The notes: generated by a model not told the origin, from the sequence alone. DNA of 64,000 bases from Candidatus Aenigmatarchaeota archaeon (GCA_016187335.1 JACPJW010000002.1:1-64000), one strand, 5' to 3'. Shown: positions 7,985 to 15,935, numbered from the stretch's first letter. Program-made: numbers and translations.

Positions 7985-8302
7985 CATCATCCTCTCGATC
8001 AATTTTTCTATCTCTTTTCCGCGGTAGCCGAGGTCGCCCTTGGGCCACCTGTGCTTCACCGACCTGAAGCCCTTTGCCGGCGGCTTGAGATGTGGCTTTT
8101 CCTTGAGCCTTTTTGCCATCTCATCGCCTACTTCGCCCCACGCAACGAAGTTGTCTATTTTCTTGATCATGCCCTTTATCGACTCGGTTTCCGGCAGCAC
8201 CGCAGCGCTGTGCTTCCTTTTCAGTCCGAGCATTTTCATCGTGTCCTCTAAGTCGCTGCGGACGCCCACCGTCCCTCTTATGCGGACAACTGCGTATGTC
8301 AT
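7982..8302 (-). CDS. rpl30: Ribosomal protein L30 (uL30)
   Basis: A 106-residue large-subunit protein. The N-terminal TYAVVRIRGTVGVRSDLEDT and the following MLGLKRKHSAAVLPE match archaeal L30, which is longer than the bacterial 60-residue form. Start at 8302. A 15-base motif shared with the S5 leader (GGAAGCAAAAGTTCA on the plus strand, 8323-8337) lies just upstream. The stop codon TGA falls at the foot of a family 1 hairpin. Confidence 0.95.
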   Translation of the reverse strand: MTYAVVRIRGTVGVRSDLEDTMKMLGLKRKHSAAVLPETESIKGMIKKIDNFVAWGEVGDEMAKRLKEKPHLKPPAKGFRSVKHRWPKGDLGYRGKEIEKLIERMM

Positions 8303-8387
8303 ATTTTTCACTTTATCGTGGCGGAAGCAAAAGTTCATTTTCCTTTGTCATTAAACTGCAGGCATTTTCTCCCGTTTTCATATCATT

Positions 8388-9140
8388 TCATTCAGCTTCT
8401 GACGCTTCTTTAGTTCCAGCTTCGGCTGCTTCTTTCGTTCCGTTTTTGCCTGTTTCTGATTCATTTTCTTCTTCCTGCTCCTTTTCCCCGGCGGCATGAA
8501 CCTTCATTGCGTTCAGCTTCTTGAAGGCGCTGAGTATCGCAAGCACGTAATTTATGCGCGCCCTTGTGTTGCCGTAGGATTTGGACCATATGTCGCGTAT
8601 GCCCGCGAGCTGCAGTACTTTTTTTCCTTCGTCGGCAGCAGCAAGCCCGAGGCCGCGCGGGGCGGGTTTAAGAACAACTGTGACCGAGCCGGACTTGCCT
8701 CTGGCTTCCGCAGGTATTGAGTGGCTGGTGCCGCATGCGCATTCCCACGAGCCGCATCCCCTTTTTACCGGAATCACGTTCAGCTTCGCTTCGTGCGTCG
8801 CTTTCTCTATGGCGTCCCTGTGCTCAAGAGCCTGCGCTTTTCCGACGCCGATATATCCGTCGCCGTTGCCTATGACGACCATGGCGCTTATCCTGAATCT
8901 GCGGCCGGACCTGTGCATCCTTGCCGTCCTGCGCGTGGGCGTCCTCTTTATGCCGCCGCCTTTTCCGGGAGATCCCCCGATGAGTATGACTTCGCTCTGC
9001 ATGTTCGGAAGCAGCCTGTCAACTATCTCCGACTCCTTGATTTTCTTTCCGCTGGAGAATATCATGTCTATTGACGCGACGCTTCCTTCCATGACTCTTT
9101 TGCCCAGTTCCGTCTTTGGTTTCCAGTTTTCCATTGCCAT
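8388..9140 (-). CDS. rps5: Ribosomal protein S5 (uS5)
   Basis: A small-subunit decoding-centre protein. The double-stranded RNA-binding segment FRISAMVVIGNGDGYIGVGK and the PRGLGLAA motif are diagnostic. The 250-residue protein has an acidic, Glu/Ala-rich tail of about 40 residues not seen in short archaeal homologues. The start is taken at 9140 behind GGATGAT; ATGs at 9149 and 9134 are in frame. A TATA-like TTATAAAAA at 9174-9188 (minus) may give an internal promoter. Confidence 0.95.
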   Translation of the reverse strand: MAMENWKPKTELGKRVMEGSVASIDMIFSSGKKIKESEIVDRLLPNMQSEVILIGGSPGKGGGIKRTPTRRTARMHRSGRRFRISAMVVIGNGDGYIGVGKAQALEHRDAIEKATHEAKLNVIPVKRGCGSWECACGTSHSIPAEARGKSGSVTVVLKPAPRGLGLAAADEGKKVLQLAGIRDIWSKSYGNTRARINYVLAILSAFKKLNAMKVHAAGEKEQEEENESETGKNGTKEAAEAGTKEASEAE

Positions 9141-9233
9141 TTTTATCATCCATTACGGGAAGCAAAAGTTCAGATTTTTATAAGTTAAACCTAAGCTTCC
9201 ATTCTTTCCTTAGCAATTCTTTTTTATCACAGT

Positions 9234-9365
9234 CTACTTCTTCAATATTATTCTTATCCTTGACCTTATTGCATTCTTTATTTCCTTCCTCTTTTCGTTC
9301 CTTTTTCTGAGGAAAACCCTGACGCCGCTTTTCACGTATCCCAGGACTGCAAACCTGCGTGCCAT
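9234..9365 (-). CDS. 43-residue highly basic protein in the ribosomal operon
   Basis: The ATG at 9365 overlaps the TAA of L18 (TAATG), so translation is probably coupled. The product (MARRFAVLGYVKSGVRVFLR at its start) has nine Arg, seven Lys and only two Glu, a composition typical of rRNA-binding proteins. Archaeal operons normally run L18 directly into S5. I do not recognise a family. A novel small ribosomal protein, or an assembly factor, is the natural guess from position and charge only. Confidence 0.65.
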   Translation of the reverse strand: MARRFAVLGYVKSGVRVFLRKRNEKRKEIKNAIRSRIRIILKK

Positions 9366-9925
9366 TATAATTCCCCGATCCTTTTCTTTACTTCTTCAAA
9401 ATGCTGCGTGATGTTTTCCGGCTGCAGGCCGCTCTTCAGGCAGGCGGAAAACTGCTTCCTGTATTTCTCCTGATCGGTGGATTTCAGGTGCTGCGCGTAG
9501 TCGGCAATATGCTTGCCTTTAAGCCGCTCCCCGGGTATTTCCGCATCCACGGGGATGTCGATGCCAGCGTCCCTTACGCCAAGGGCTGCGGCAAAAAGCG
9601 ACTGGGATTTCTTTGACTGCAGTCCCAGGTCAGCAATCCCGCTGTCAAAGCCTTCCTTCGCCGCGGTTTTCCCGAAAAGCATTCCCGTGAGATAAGCTGC
9701 CGGCATGGACCCGGTGTGCCCTTTCCAACCGTGCTCTCTCAGGTGTTTTGAAGTGATTTCAACAAATGTCTGGTCGCCTTTTTCCGCGTACTTGACAAGC
9801 TGTATTGAAAAGCCGTTGCTGGACCTTCTGACGACTATCCTGTTCTTCCTCCCGAGCAGCATCAGAAGCCGCTTGCGGTAGTTCGTTTTCTGTTCCGCCC
9901 TTCTCCGGAATTTCATCTGGAACAT
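9365..9925 (-). CDS. rpl18: Ribosomal protein L18 (uL18)
   Basis: A 5S rRNA-binding large-subunit protein. FRRRAEQKTNYRKRLLMLLG is the archaeal L18 N-terminus, followed by VRRSSNGFSIQLVKY, HTGSMPAAYLTGMLFG and ALGVRDAGIDIPVD. Length 186 residues, normal for archaea. Start ATG 9925, with a second ATG at 9916. The leader carries a TTTTGACAG motif shared with several other genes here. Its stop overlaps the start of a small basic gene. Confidence 0.95.
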   Translation of the reverse strand: MFQMKFRRRAEQKTNYRKRLLMLLGRKNRIVVRRSSNGFSIQLVKYAEKGDQTFVEITSKHLREHGWKGHTGSMPAAYLTGMLFGKTAAKEGFDSGIADLGLQSKKSQSLFAAALGVRDAGIDIPVDAEIPGERLKGKHIADYAQHLKSTDQEKYRKQFSACLKSGLQPENITQHFEEVKKRIGEL

Positions 9926-10066
9926 TTTATAACCCCTCTGTCAAAATGGAATGGATTGTCAAGTTAAACGCTTGATCTCTCCACCTTCCTTTTCCCCGTT
10001 TTTGTTTTTACTTCCCACTTTATTTTTTTCAACCGATTCTTACTTTCCTTTCTGATAAATTTCCAC

Positions 10067-10525
10067 TCACTCCTTTCTTTCCTTTTCTTCCTTCAGCAGG
10101 TTGTTCCTTTCCATGTAATTCGTCAGGTGAGCCCTGCTGCGGAAAAACCCGCTCTTGCTTTTGAGATACAGCAGGCGGTACGTCCTTTTTTCAAGCCTCT
10201 GCGCTGCACGCATTTCCCTGAGCACGGACCTCAGCGTGCGTATCCGCTTTATCCAGAATTTTTTCTGGTTTGACACCGCCCCCTTTCTTGAGCCGTGCCC
10301 TTTCCTCCTTCCCTTTTTCTTCTGGAGGGCGATTTTCTTCTTCCTTGAAGCGCTGACGCCCTGTTCCTGCTCCTTCCTTATCACGCCTTCCTTGACAAGC
10401 CTCCGTATGTCAGCGGCAGTTATGGCTTCGTCTATGTCATTGACCCTTTCAGGGTCAAGCCAGACGCGCGATACGCCGCACTTCATCACGCGCGCCGCGA
10501 TTTTTTTCTGCGTCTCCAGCGACAT
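10067..10525 (-). CDS. rpl19e: Ribosomal protein L19e (eL19)
   Basis: An archaeal/eukaryotic-type large-subunit protein of 152 residues: LETQKKIAARVMKCGVSRVW, DPERVNDIDEAITAADIRRLV, then GRRKGHGSRKGA and the long basic helix ending in NYMERNNLL. Start at 10525 behind GGTGA; ATG 10531 is two codons upstream. It follows a small zinc-ribbon gene and a family 1 hairpin, which is an unusual interruption between L32e and L19e. Confidence 0.95.
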   Translation of the reverse strand: MSLETQKKIAARVMKCGVSRVWLDPERVNDIDEAITAADIRRLVKEGVIRKEQEQGVSASRKKKIALQKKKGRRKGHGSRKGAVSNQKKFWIKRIRTLRSVLREMRAAQRLEKRTYRLLYLKSKSGFFRSRAHLTNYMERNNLLKEEKERKE

Positions 10526-10570
10526 TATCATTCACCAGCATTCCATTGACGATTCAAATTTCATAACGTT

Positions 10571-10601
10571 CCTTTTGATGAAACTTTTTTGAAAAGTTTC
10601 A
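10571..10601 (-). repeat. Family 1 hairpin repeat
   Basis: On the minus strand TGAAACTTTTCAAAAAAGTT is followed by TCATCAAAAGG: a 9-bp stem with the ATCAAAAGG tail that defines the family. Its first triplet is the stop codon of the zinc-ribbon gene at 10599-10763. Confidence 0.75.
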
Positions 10602-10763
10602 GTTCCAGAACTTCGCCTCGTCGTCCTTGGGCTCGGCAAGCCTTGAGATTGCAAAATCATTGAAAGCTATTTCGCATCTTTTGCAGTGGTATGTCTCCTT
10701 TGAAAGCTTTTTTCCGCCGTCCCCGCAAATGGGGCATTTTCCAGGCCCGAATGCAATGAACAT
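10599..10763 (-). CDS. Zinc-ribbon protein in the ribosomal operon (54 aa)
   Basis: The frame starts five bases after the L32e stop and encodes 54 residues with CPICG at about residue 10 and CKRCE at about residue 27, a two-knuckle zinc ribbon, then an acidic tail (AEPKDDEAKFWN). Its TGA stop is the first triplet of a family 1 hairpin. No gene is expected between L32e and L19e in archaea. It may be a ribosome-associated zinc protein; family not recognised. Confidence 0.65.
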   Translation of the reverse strand: MFIAFGPGKCPICGDGGKKLSKETYHCKRCEIAFNDFAISRLAEPKDDEAKFWN

Positions 10764-10768
10764 GTTTG

Positions 10769-11269
10769 TCAGCTCTTTGTCAAGTCGGAATGCTTTCTTT
10801 CGTTCTGTTTATCCCTATTGGTCTCTTCTTTGCTCTCCGTTTTTGCTTCTTCCTCTTTCTTTTCCGCTTTTGCTTTTTCCTTATTTGTAAATTTTTTCTC
10901 TTTTTTCTTCAAAATTTCTTCATGCCTTCTCTTCGCGGCATCAGCGCTTTTCATGTTCAGCAGCCTTATGTTCCGCTGCTGCGCGATTACGGCTATCTCC
11001 GCGGCTTTCCTTTTTCCGAGGGATGACGAGATTATTACCGCCCCGTCCTTCACCGAATTCATGTCCCCAACGGATTTCACAACTGTCGCCTTTATAAATC
11101 CTCTTTCAAGCCCGCGGAATTTTCTTGGAGACCTGCGGCCGATGCTGGGCATTTTCCCCGCGCCTTTCTTTGATTTTCTCAGCTTGCTCTGCTTGCCTCT
11201 GGGTTTCTGCCATCTCGTCCCCAGCTTCTTGTAGCGGAAATAATCCTGCGGCTTGAAGTCTTTGCTCAT
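10769..11269 (-). CDS. rpl32e: Ribosomal protein L32e (eL32)
   Basis: A large-subunit protein with the family signature FKPQDYFRYKKLGTRWQKPRG, SIGRRSPRKFRGL and the C-terminal AAEIAVIAQQRNIRLLN. It is 166 residues including a lysine/glutamate-rich extension of about 50. The ATG at 11269 overlaps the L6 stop (ATGA), so the two are translationally coupled; a longer frame upstream to 11341 lies within L6 and is rejected. Confidence 0.95.
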   Translation of the reverse strand: MSKDFKPQDYFRYKKLGTRWQKPRGKQSKLRKSKKGAGKMPSIGRRSPRKFRGLERGFIKATVVKSVGDMNSVKDGAVIISSSLGKRKAAEIAVIAQQRNIRLLNMKSADAAKRRHEEILKKKEKKFTNKEKAKAEKKEEEAKTESKEETNRDKQNERKHSDLTKS

Positions 11270-11808
11270 TCGGAAACACCTCGCGATGCCAGGTACACGC
11301 CGTCCTGGAAAATCCTGCGGTCCCGTTTGCTTATTTTGCACGCGTGCTCAATATTGGCCGCTGTCTGGCCGAGCTCTTCTTTGTCGGTTCCGTTGATCAC
11401 GATCTCGTCCTTGTCCAGCTTCACTTCCGCTTTGCCTACGATTTTCGCCGTGCGCGCGCCCTTCTCGCCCAAAAAGTTGCGGATCTGGACTTCGCCGTCT
11501 TTCACCGTGATGTTGATGGGAAAGTGCGTGTAAAATATCTTCATCCTGTATGCGTAACCCGAAGAGACGCCGAGGAACATGTTCTTTAAGTGCGCCTCTA
11601 TGGTGCCGACCATGGCGCGGTGCTTCTTGGTGTCCTTGCTGCTTCTGACGGCAATCTCCCGGCCCTGTTTCTCTATCACGAGCGTTCGCACGAAGCGCGG
11701 GTCGCTGAAGCTCCTTTCAAGGGAGCCCTTGCTTCCTTTCACTACAACCTTCTTTCCTTCAACGCTCACGTCAACGTGCTCCGGAACTTCTATTTTCTTT
11801 TCAATCAT
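11266..11808 (-). CDS. rpl6: Ribosomal protein L6 (uL6)
   Basis: A large-subunit protein of 180 residues. The N-terminal IEVPEHVDVSVEGKKVVVKG and HLKNMFLGVSSGYAYRMKI match archaeal L6, as does ANIEHACKISKRDRRIFQDG near the end. Normal length. Last codons overlap the L32e start. Confidence 0.96.
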   Translation of the reverse strand: MIEKKIEVPEHVDVSVEGKKVVVKGSKGSLERSFSDPRFVRTLVIEKQGREIAVRSSKDTKKHRAMVGTIEAHLKNMFLGVSSGYAYRMKIFYTHFPINITVKDGEVQIRNFLGEKGARTAKIVGKAEVKLDKDEIVINGTDKEELGQTAANIEHACKISKRDRRIFQDGVYLASRGVSE

Positions 11809-11817
11809 GAAAATCCC

Positions 11818-12204
11818 TCAATAGATATAACCGACGATGCGGCCTCCAAGCCCTTTTTTCTGGGCTTCTTTCTGGCTCATCACTCCCCTGGGGGTTGAAA
11901 CGATGAGCATGCCGAAATCCTTTGCCGGCAAAAAGCGGGTTTCCCATTTTTCGTATTCGTTCTTCTTCACGGCAAACCTCGGGCGCACGGCGCGCGACTT
12001 GTTTATTTTTCCGGCGAGGCTCACGCTGAACGTGCCTGATTTTCCGTCGTCTATGAATTCAAAGCCGCCTATGTAGCCCGCTTTTTGCATGACCAGGAGC
12101 ACGTTCTTCACTGTGTCCGACGCAGGGACTACGCAGCTCTTCTTCCCGCTTTTCTCGGCGTTGTCCACCGAATACAGCACATCAACCAGAATGTCGTGTC
12201 TCAT
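11818..12204 (-). CDS. rps8: Ribosomal protein S8 (uS8)
   Basis: A 128-residue small-subunit protein that binds the central domain of 16S rRNA. HDILVDVLYSVDNAEKSGKK at the start and the C-terminal STPRGVMSQKEAQKKGLGG are diagnostic (the STxxGxM loop). Start ATG 12204 after TGATGAG. It normally follows S14 directly; here a 148-residue orphan lies between them. Confidence 0.96.
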   Translation of the reverse strand: MRHDILVDVLYSVDNAEKSGKKSCVVPASDTVKNVLLVMQKAGYIGGFEFIDDGKSGTFSVSLAGKINKSRAVRPRFAVKKNEYEKWETRFLPAKDFGMLIVSTPRGVMSQKEAQKKGLGGRIVGYIY

Positions 12205-12223
12205 TTCTCATCACTCATATAAT

Positions 12224-12670
12224 TTAATTGAAAAGCATCTCATCCATCTGCTTGCAATCATGCATGTCTAATATTTTAGAAACACCGACAAGTTCAAGGT
12301 TTGGAAGACTAATGTCATTCAATTCTCTTGCATCCGTTACCTCCATGAATTCCGCCAGCATTCTTTCTGAAATTTCCGGGCTAAAGGAATGTGCGGATAT
12401 CACTTGCTTCGGTTGTGGTTTCCTGACAAACTTACCTAGCATGTAAAGAGCAATTTTTTCTTCTGTGAAATAAGTAAAAGAAAGTATCGAAAAAGGTTTA
12501 CCGCCGCCATCTACTATCCTTGCTCGTGGTTCAATCTGAATTCTACTGATGTAGTTGCCTATTTTCGAAGGGTCTGATATGACAACAGATTTGCCTTTTA
12601 CGTAAATCATTTTTTCTTGTAGTAAGTCTTCTTTACTTACCTTTACCGGAAAGCTAAATTCGTATTCCAT
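12224..12670 (-). CDS. Orphan protein between S14 and S8 (148 aa)
   Basis: ATG 12670 lies six bases after the S14 stop. The 148 residues look like a soluble globular protein with mixed alpha/beta content (YEFSFPVKVSKEDLLQEKMI; KPFSILSFTYFTEEKIALYM). The codons are more AT-rich than the ribosomal genes around it. I recognise no family. The gene interrupts an order that is almost universal, so it looks inserted. I found no clear target-site duplication, only a weak TGAGAAA match on both sides. Confidence 0.75.
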   Translation of the reverse strand: MEYEFSFPVKVSKEDLLQEKMIYVKGKSVVISDPSKIGNYISRIQIEPRARIVDGGGKPFSILSFTYFTEEKIALYMLGKFVRKPQPKQVISAHSFSPEISERMLAEFMEVTDARELNDISLPNLELVGVSKILDMHDCKQMDEMLFN

Positions 12671-12676
12671 TGTTTC

Positions 12677-12835
12677 TCACCTGTATTTCCTGAAGCCTAT
12701 CTCCGCTGCGACCTCGCGGAAGCACCGGCGGCAGTACATAAGCCCGTATTTCCTTATCACTCCGCGGAACACGCCGCATCTGACGCACTTGTGCGCGCCC
12801 TTGCCGATTTTTCTTTTCACTTTCTTGTTCCTCAT
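12677..12835 (-). CDS. rps14: Ribosomal protein S14 (uS14, zinc type)
   Basis: A 52-residue small-subunit protein with the four zinc-binding cysteines CVRC and CRRC that mark the C+ archaeal form. The end [14 protein letters not shown] is typical. Start at 12835 ([11 protein letters not shown]); an upstream frame to 12988 lies in L5 and is rejected. Follows L5 with a 14-base gap. Confidence 0.95.
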   Translation of the reverse strand: MRNKKVKRKIGKGAHKCVRCGVFRGVIRKYGLMYCRRCFREVAAEIGFRKYR

Positions 12836-12849
12836 AATTTCCGCCTTGA

Positions 12850-13350
12850 TTATTCCTCTATTGTTACGCCGAAATTCTCTTTCATGAATTCCACGGCTTC
12901 CTCTTTTTTTATAACGTGGTTCTTTCCTATCCTTGACGCGATCTTCCTTTTCTTCACGCGGTATCCGGGCCTTTCCAGGGTGACGCAAACGTCAAATCCC
13001 AGCACGCCTATTTTCGGGTCGTAGTCCATCTGTGGAACGTCTATGTACTCCTTGACCCCAAAGGACACGTTGCCTGTCTGGTCAAAACTGCCTTTCATGA
13101 GCCTGTTCTCCTTGGCCTCAAGCATCCGGCGCAGGAATTCCTCCCTGCCTTTCCGTATCGTGACCTTGCATCCGATGGGCCTGTTTTTCGCGACGCCGAA
13201 AGTGGAGCGCTTGTGCGTCTTTGTTATGACCGCCGTTGTCCCTGTTACCCTTTCAAGTATTGTTTTCGCCGTTTCCGTGCTTGTTTTTGTTCCGCACCCT
13301 ATGTTCAGCGTCACTTTCTCCAGCCTTATCCTTCTCATCTTGTTCTCCAT
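12850..13350 (-). CDS. rpl5: Ribosomal protein L5 (uL5)
   Basis: A 5S rRNA-binding protein of 166 residues: [13 protein letters not shown] at the start, [20 protein letters not shown] and [20 protein letters not shown] later. Start ATG 13350 preceded by GGTG, as for several operon genes; ATGs at 13365 and 13338 are in frame. A degenerate inverted repeat (GAAAC..GTTTC) fills the short spacer to S4e. Confidence 0.95.
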   Translation of the reverse strand: MENKMRRIRLEKVTLNIGCGTKTSTETAKTILERVTGTTAVITKTHKRSTFGVAKNRPIGCKVTIRKGREEFLRRMLEAKENRLMKGSFDQTGNVSFGVKEYIDVPQMDYDPKIGVLGFDVCVTLERPGYRVKKRKIASRIGKNHVIKKEEAVEFMKENFGVTIEE

Positions 13351-13404
13351 TTCCAACACCGTCATCGGTTTCGTTCACACAAGCTTTTTTGAAACACAAT
13401 TTTT

Positions 13405-14106
13405 TCATTGGAGTTTCAGGTTTGCTAATGATATCAGCGGCTTGTCTTTGCCCACGACAAAGACGTAATCCTTCGGCACGGGAACATCCTTGCCGTCCAC
13501 GCTCACAACCACGATGTTCGGATGCGAGCTTTTCGTTATTATTATCTTTTTTATCGTAACGAAAGCGCCCGTGTTTTTGCCGTGCGCAATGAGGGCAACG
13601 GAGTCTTTCTCGAATCTGACGACGCTCTTTATTTTGTTCTCCATATCCATGGCTATGACATCGCCTGTTTTGTAATCGTCCTTTTCCACGGCAATGTTGC
13701 TGCCGTCGTGGAGGTTGAGCTGTATTTTCCTGTTCTTGAGATGAACCTTGTTCTCCACCCTCAGCAGCCTGAAAGCTTCCTTCCTGTCTATGCTCACCAG
13801 ATGCAGGCCCTTTCTGCCGGCAAGTATCCTGTAAACGTCGTCGCCTATCTCGATTATGTCCATGAATCCCACAGGAAACCCGTGGTCTTTCCTTGCCCTG
13901 CCGTTCACCTTCACGACGCCCTTGTTGAGGATAGCTCTGGCTTCCTTCAGCGTTTCCGCGTGCTTCAAAACATCTCTAAGCACCATTCCGAGCGGCATCG
14001 AAGTCTTCAGCGAATGCGGCCCGGGCTTCGGCATTATCACGTATTTCTTCGTCTTCGTTTCTATCGGCCAGAAACTCGGCGCTGCGAGGCGTTTCAGTTT
14101 GCTCAT
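13405..14106 (-). CDS. rps4e: Ribosomal protein S4e (eS4)
   Basis: An archaeal/eukaryotic small-subunit protein of 233 residues. LKRLAAPSFWPIETKTKKYV opens the S4e N-terminus. It is followed by an S4-like RNA-binding segment (LKHAETLKEARAILNKGVVK) and a KOW-type C-terminus. The leader contains CTTCCGCTTTGGC close to GGTGGT, a motif recurring before other genes in this window. Confidence 0.96.
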   Translation of the reverse strand: MSKLKRLAAPSFWPIETKTKKYVIMPKPGPHSLKTSMPLGMVLRDVLKHAETLKEARAILNKGVVKVNGRARKDHGFPVGFMDIIEIGDDVYRILAGRKGLHLVSIDRKEAFRLLRVENKVHLKNRKIQLNLHDGSNIAVEKDDYKTGDVIAMDMENKIKSVVRFEKDSVALIAHGKNTGAFVTIKKIIITKSSHPNIVVVSVDGKDVPVPKDYVFVVGKDKPLISLANLKLQ

Positions 14107-14162
14107 GGTTTACCACCTTTTGCCAAAGCGGAAGGATGCGTTCCGTTCTTTTTTCTCTCCAT

Positions 14163-14627
14163 TTATTTTTTCTCCTCTTTCGTTTTCTGTTCTTTGCTTT
14201 GCTCTGGTTTCATTTCCTCCGTCGTTTTGGTCGTCAAGCCTTTCTGTTTCTTCCTTTCCAGTATTTTCTTCCTTTCGCTGTCATCCAGATTCAGCTTGGT
14301 TATCACGACATTGCTCGGGTCTATGGGAGCCTGAACTTCCTGCCCCGAGACCTTTTTTCTTTTTGCGTTTTCCATGTACACCTTCATCTCCTTCATGTCA
14401 ACGCGCGACACCTTGCCTTTTGATCCTTTGTGGGAACCTGTGATAACAACAACTTCATCGTCTTTCCTGACAGGCAGCGATCTTTTTCCGTATTCCTTGC
14501 GCAGCTCCCTGCTCAGGTGCGCCGCCAGCATCCTGTGCCTCAGGTGCAGGGGAGCGTTGTACCTGTACTTTCTCTGCTTCCTGGGCTGCGAACTGCTCAC
14601 CCACTGCTTTGAAAACATTTTTTTCAT
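14163..14627 (-). CDS. rpl24: Ribosomal protein L24 (uL24)
   Basis: A large-subunit assembly protein with the KOW motif VVVITGSHKGSKGKVSRVDM. The N-terminal SSQPRKQRKYRYNAPLHLRH is the archaeal/eukaryotic form. It has 154 residues, including a Lys/Glu/Thr-rich tail of about 35. Start at 14627 (MKKMFSKQW) after GGTG; the upstream frame is rejected. Confidence 0.95.
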   Translation of the reverse strand: MKKMFSKQWVSSSQPRKQRKYRYNAPLHLRHRMLAAHLSRELRKEYGKRSLPVRKDDEVVVITGSHKGSKGKVSRVDMKEMKVYMENAKRKKVSGQEVQAPIDPSNVVITKLNLDDSERKKILERKKQKGLTTKTTEEMKPEQSKEQKTKEEKK

Positions 14628-14643
14628 TTCAAACACCGTCAAA

Positions 14644-15045
14644 TCACAAAACTATGCTTGATATCTTGCCTATCGGGGAAAACCGCTCGACGGCTTCCTT
14701 GGCAACCACTGTGCGCACCTCTGTTCCCTGCGGCTCGAACGTCTTGGGATTCACGAGAATGGCTGCGTTGTCCATGAACTTTACGCGCGTTCCGTCGGCG
14801 CGCCTGTATTCCTTTTTCTGCCTCACTATGACGGCGTAAACGACAGTGCCGCGGACCTTCTCTTTTCCTTTCTTGACGCTGCATATGACGACGTCGCCTA
14901 TTCCGGCCTTCGGCAGCCTTCGCAGCCTCCCCTTGTATCCTTTTACCGATATCAGCTCCAGTTCCTTCGCTCCTGTGTTGTCTGCGCAGTTCAGCCGCGA
15001 CTTGAGCTGTATCGGCTTCGTCATTTTCGCTGTGAGTCCTTTCAT
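14644..15045 (-). CDS. rpl14: Ribosomal protein L14 (uL14)
   Basis: A 133-residue large-subunit protein: IQLKSRLNCADNTGAKELEL, then RRLPKAGIGDVVICSVKKG and the C-terminal SPIGKISSIVL. Normal length for archaea. It follows S17 across a 78-base spacer filled by two identical 30-bp hairpin repeats. Confidence 0.97.
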   Translation of the reverse strand: MKGLTAKMTKPIQLKSRLNCADNTGAKELELISVKGYKGRLRRLPKAGIGDVVICSVKKGKEKVRGTVVYAVIVRQKKEYRRADGTRVKFMDNAAILVNPKTFEPQGTEVRTVVAKEAVERFSPIGKISSIVL

Positions 15046-15064
15046 ATCAGCATCACACCATATA

Positions 15065-15124
15065 TTTTTGATAGAACTTTTTGTTAAAAAGTTCTTTTTG
15101 ATAGAACTTTTTGTTAAAAAGTTC
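15065..15124 (-). repeat. Perfect tandem pair of family 1 hairpins (2 x 30 bp)
   Basis: Units 15065-15094 and 15095-15124 are identical. Each contains GAACTTTTT-GTT-AAAAAGTTC, a 9-bp stem. The S17 stop codon TAG starts on the minus strand at the edge of this array. The perfect identity suggests recent duplication. Confidence 0.85.
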
Positions 15125-15471
15125 TATGCAGTAACTTTTTCCACGACGACGAACCGCTTCGCTTTTGAAAGCGGCCGGCACTCGGCTATGGTAACGGTGT
15201 CGCCCTCCTTTGCGGCGATGCACTGCGGGTTATGGGCCGCTATGCGCGTGTTTTTCCTCTGGTACCTTTCGTACTTGGGAACGTATGTGTAGTAATTCCA
15301 CTCGACGATAGCGGTATTCAGCGCCTTTGAAGAGACGACTTTTCCGCTGAAAACCCGGCCGCGCACCTTCAGGTGGCCGTGCCACGGGCATTTCTCGCTG
15401 CCGCATGCTTCCTTCGGCGCTTCGGCAGCTATGCCGATGTTTTTCACTGCAGTTTTCTTTTTTCGTGCCAT
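15124..15471 (-). CDS. rps17: Ribosomal protein S17 (uS17)
   Basis: A 115-residue small-subunit protein. CPWHGHLKVRGRVFSGKVVS and RNTRIAAHNP..AKEGDTVTIAECRPLS are the archaeal S17 signature. The stop TAG is the first triplet of a family 1 hairpin pair. It follows the Rpp29 gene as in many archaea. Confidence 0.96.
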   Translation of the reverse strand: MARKKKTAVKNIGIAAEAPKEACGSEKCPWHGHLKVRGRVFSGKVVSSKALNTAIVEWNYYTYVPKYERYQRKNTRIAAHNPQCIAAKEGDTVTIAECRPLSKAKRFVVVEKVTA

Positions 15472-15490
15472 TTTTCACACCGTAATATTT

Positions 15491-15531
15491 TTCTTTCCAT
15501 GCATGCTTTCTTTTCCAAAAAGAAAGGATGC
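15491..15531 (-). repeat. Family 2 hairpin repeat behind Rpp29
   Basis: The minus strand reads GCATCCTTTCTTTTTGG then AAAAGAAAGCATGCATGGAA. The stem GCAT-c-CTTTC pairs with GAAAG-c-ATGC, with one C.C mismatch. Compared with the tRNA intron copies the fourth pair changes from C:G to T:A, keeping the mismatch. It begins at the Rpp29 stop codon. Confidence 0.7.
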
Positions 15532-15812
15532 TACCATTTCCTGAATTTCTTTTTTATCCTGTCTTCGGGCCTCGCAACAAGATGGCTGCCCTCGACGTCA
15601 ACCTTCTGGTTTCCAACATCAATCCTGAAAACGCTCCCGGATTTCACGATCCGCTTTGTTTCATTTTCCTTCTTTAAGACAAGCGTCTTCATCGTTTCGT
15701 CAACAATCCTTCCTTTTATGCCCGTGTTTTGCGGGTTTCTTGCCCTGACAACTTCGCATTCAAGCCCGATCAGCTCGTGACGCAGGATGTTCTTCGCATT
15801 CCGCATGGGCAT
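15531..15812 (-). CDS. rnp1: RNase P protein component 1 (Rpp29/Pop4)
   Basis: A protein subunit of archaeal RNase P, which matures tRNA 5' ends. Of its 93 residues, NILRHELIGLECEVVRARNP, GIKGRIVDETMKTLVLKKE and the following SVFRIDVG form the Sm-like beta barrel of the family. The gene sits between aIF1 and S17, the usual archaeal place. Start at ATG 15812; ATG 15806 is also possible. The stop overlaps a family 2 hairpin. Confidence 0.93.
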   Translation of the reverse strand: MPMRNAKNILRHELIGLECEVVRARNPQNTGIKGRIVDETMKTLVLKKENETKRIVKSGSVFRIDVGNQKVDVEGSHLVARPEDRIKKKFRKW

Positions 15813-15858
15813 CAACTTCAATCTGCATCAACGCTTTAGTTTTCATTGACGGTCGTTT

Positions 15859-15935
15859 CCTTGAAGAGCAAAGCTCTTCGAGGTCCCGAAAAACTTCGTT
15901 TTTCGAGGATGATGAAACTTTTTTGAAAAGTTTCA
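15859..15935 (-). repeat. Three-hairpin repeat element, copy B (77 bp)
   Basis: Hairpins at 15863-15879 (GAAGAGC aaa GCTCTTC), 15887-15905 (CGAAAAAC..GTTTTTCG type) and 15913-15935 (family 1 core). It has the same length and spacing as the copy at 7908-7984. On the minus strand the aIF1 stop codon is the first triplet of the family 1 hairpin. Confidence 0.8.

Noticed and set aside
13522-14334. Long plus-strand frame opposite S4e and L24
   Set aside because: Antisense shadow of two certain ribosomal genes, with no promoter or start signal.
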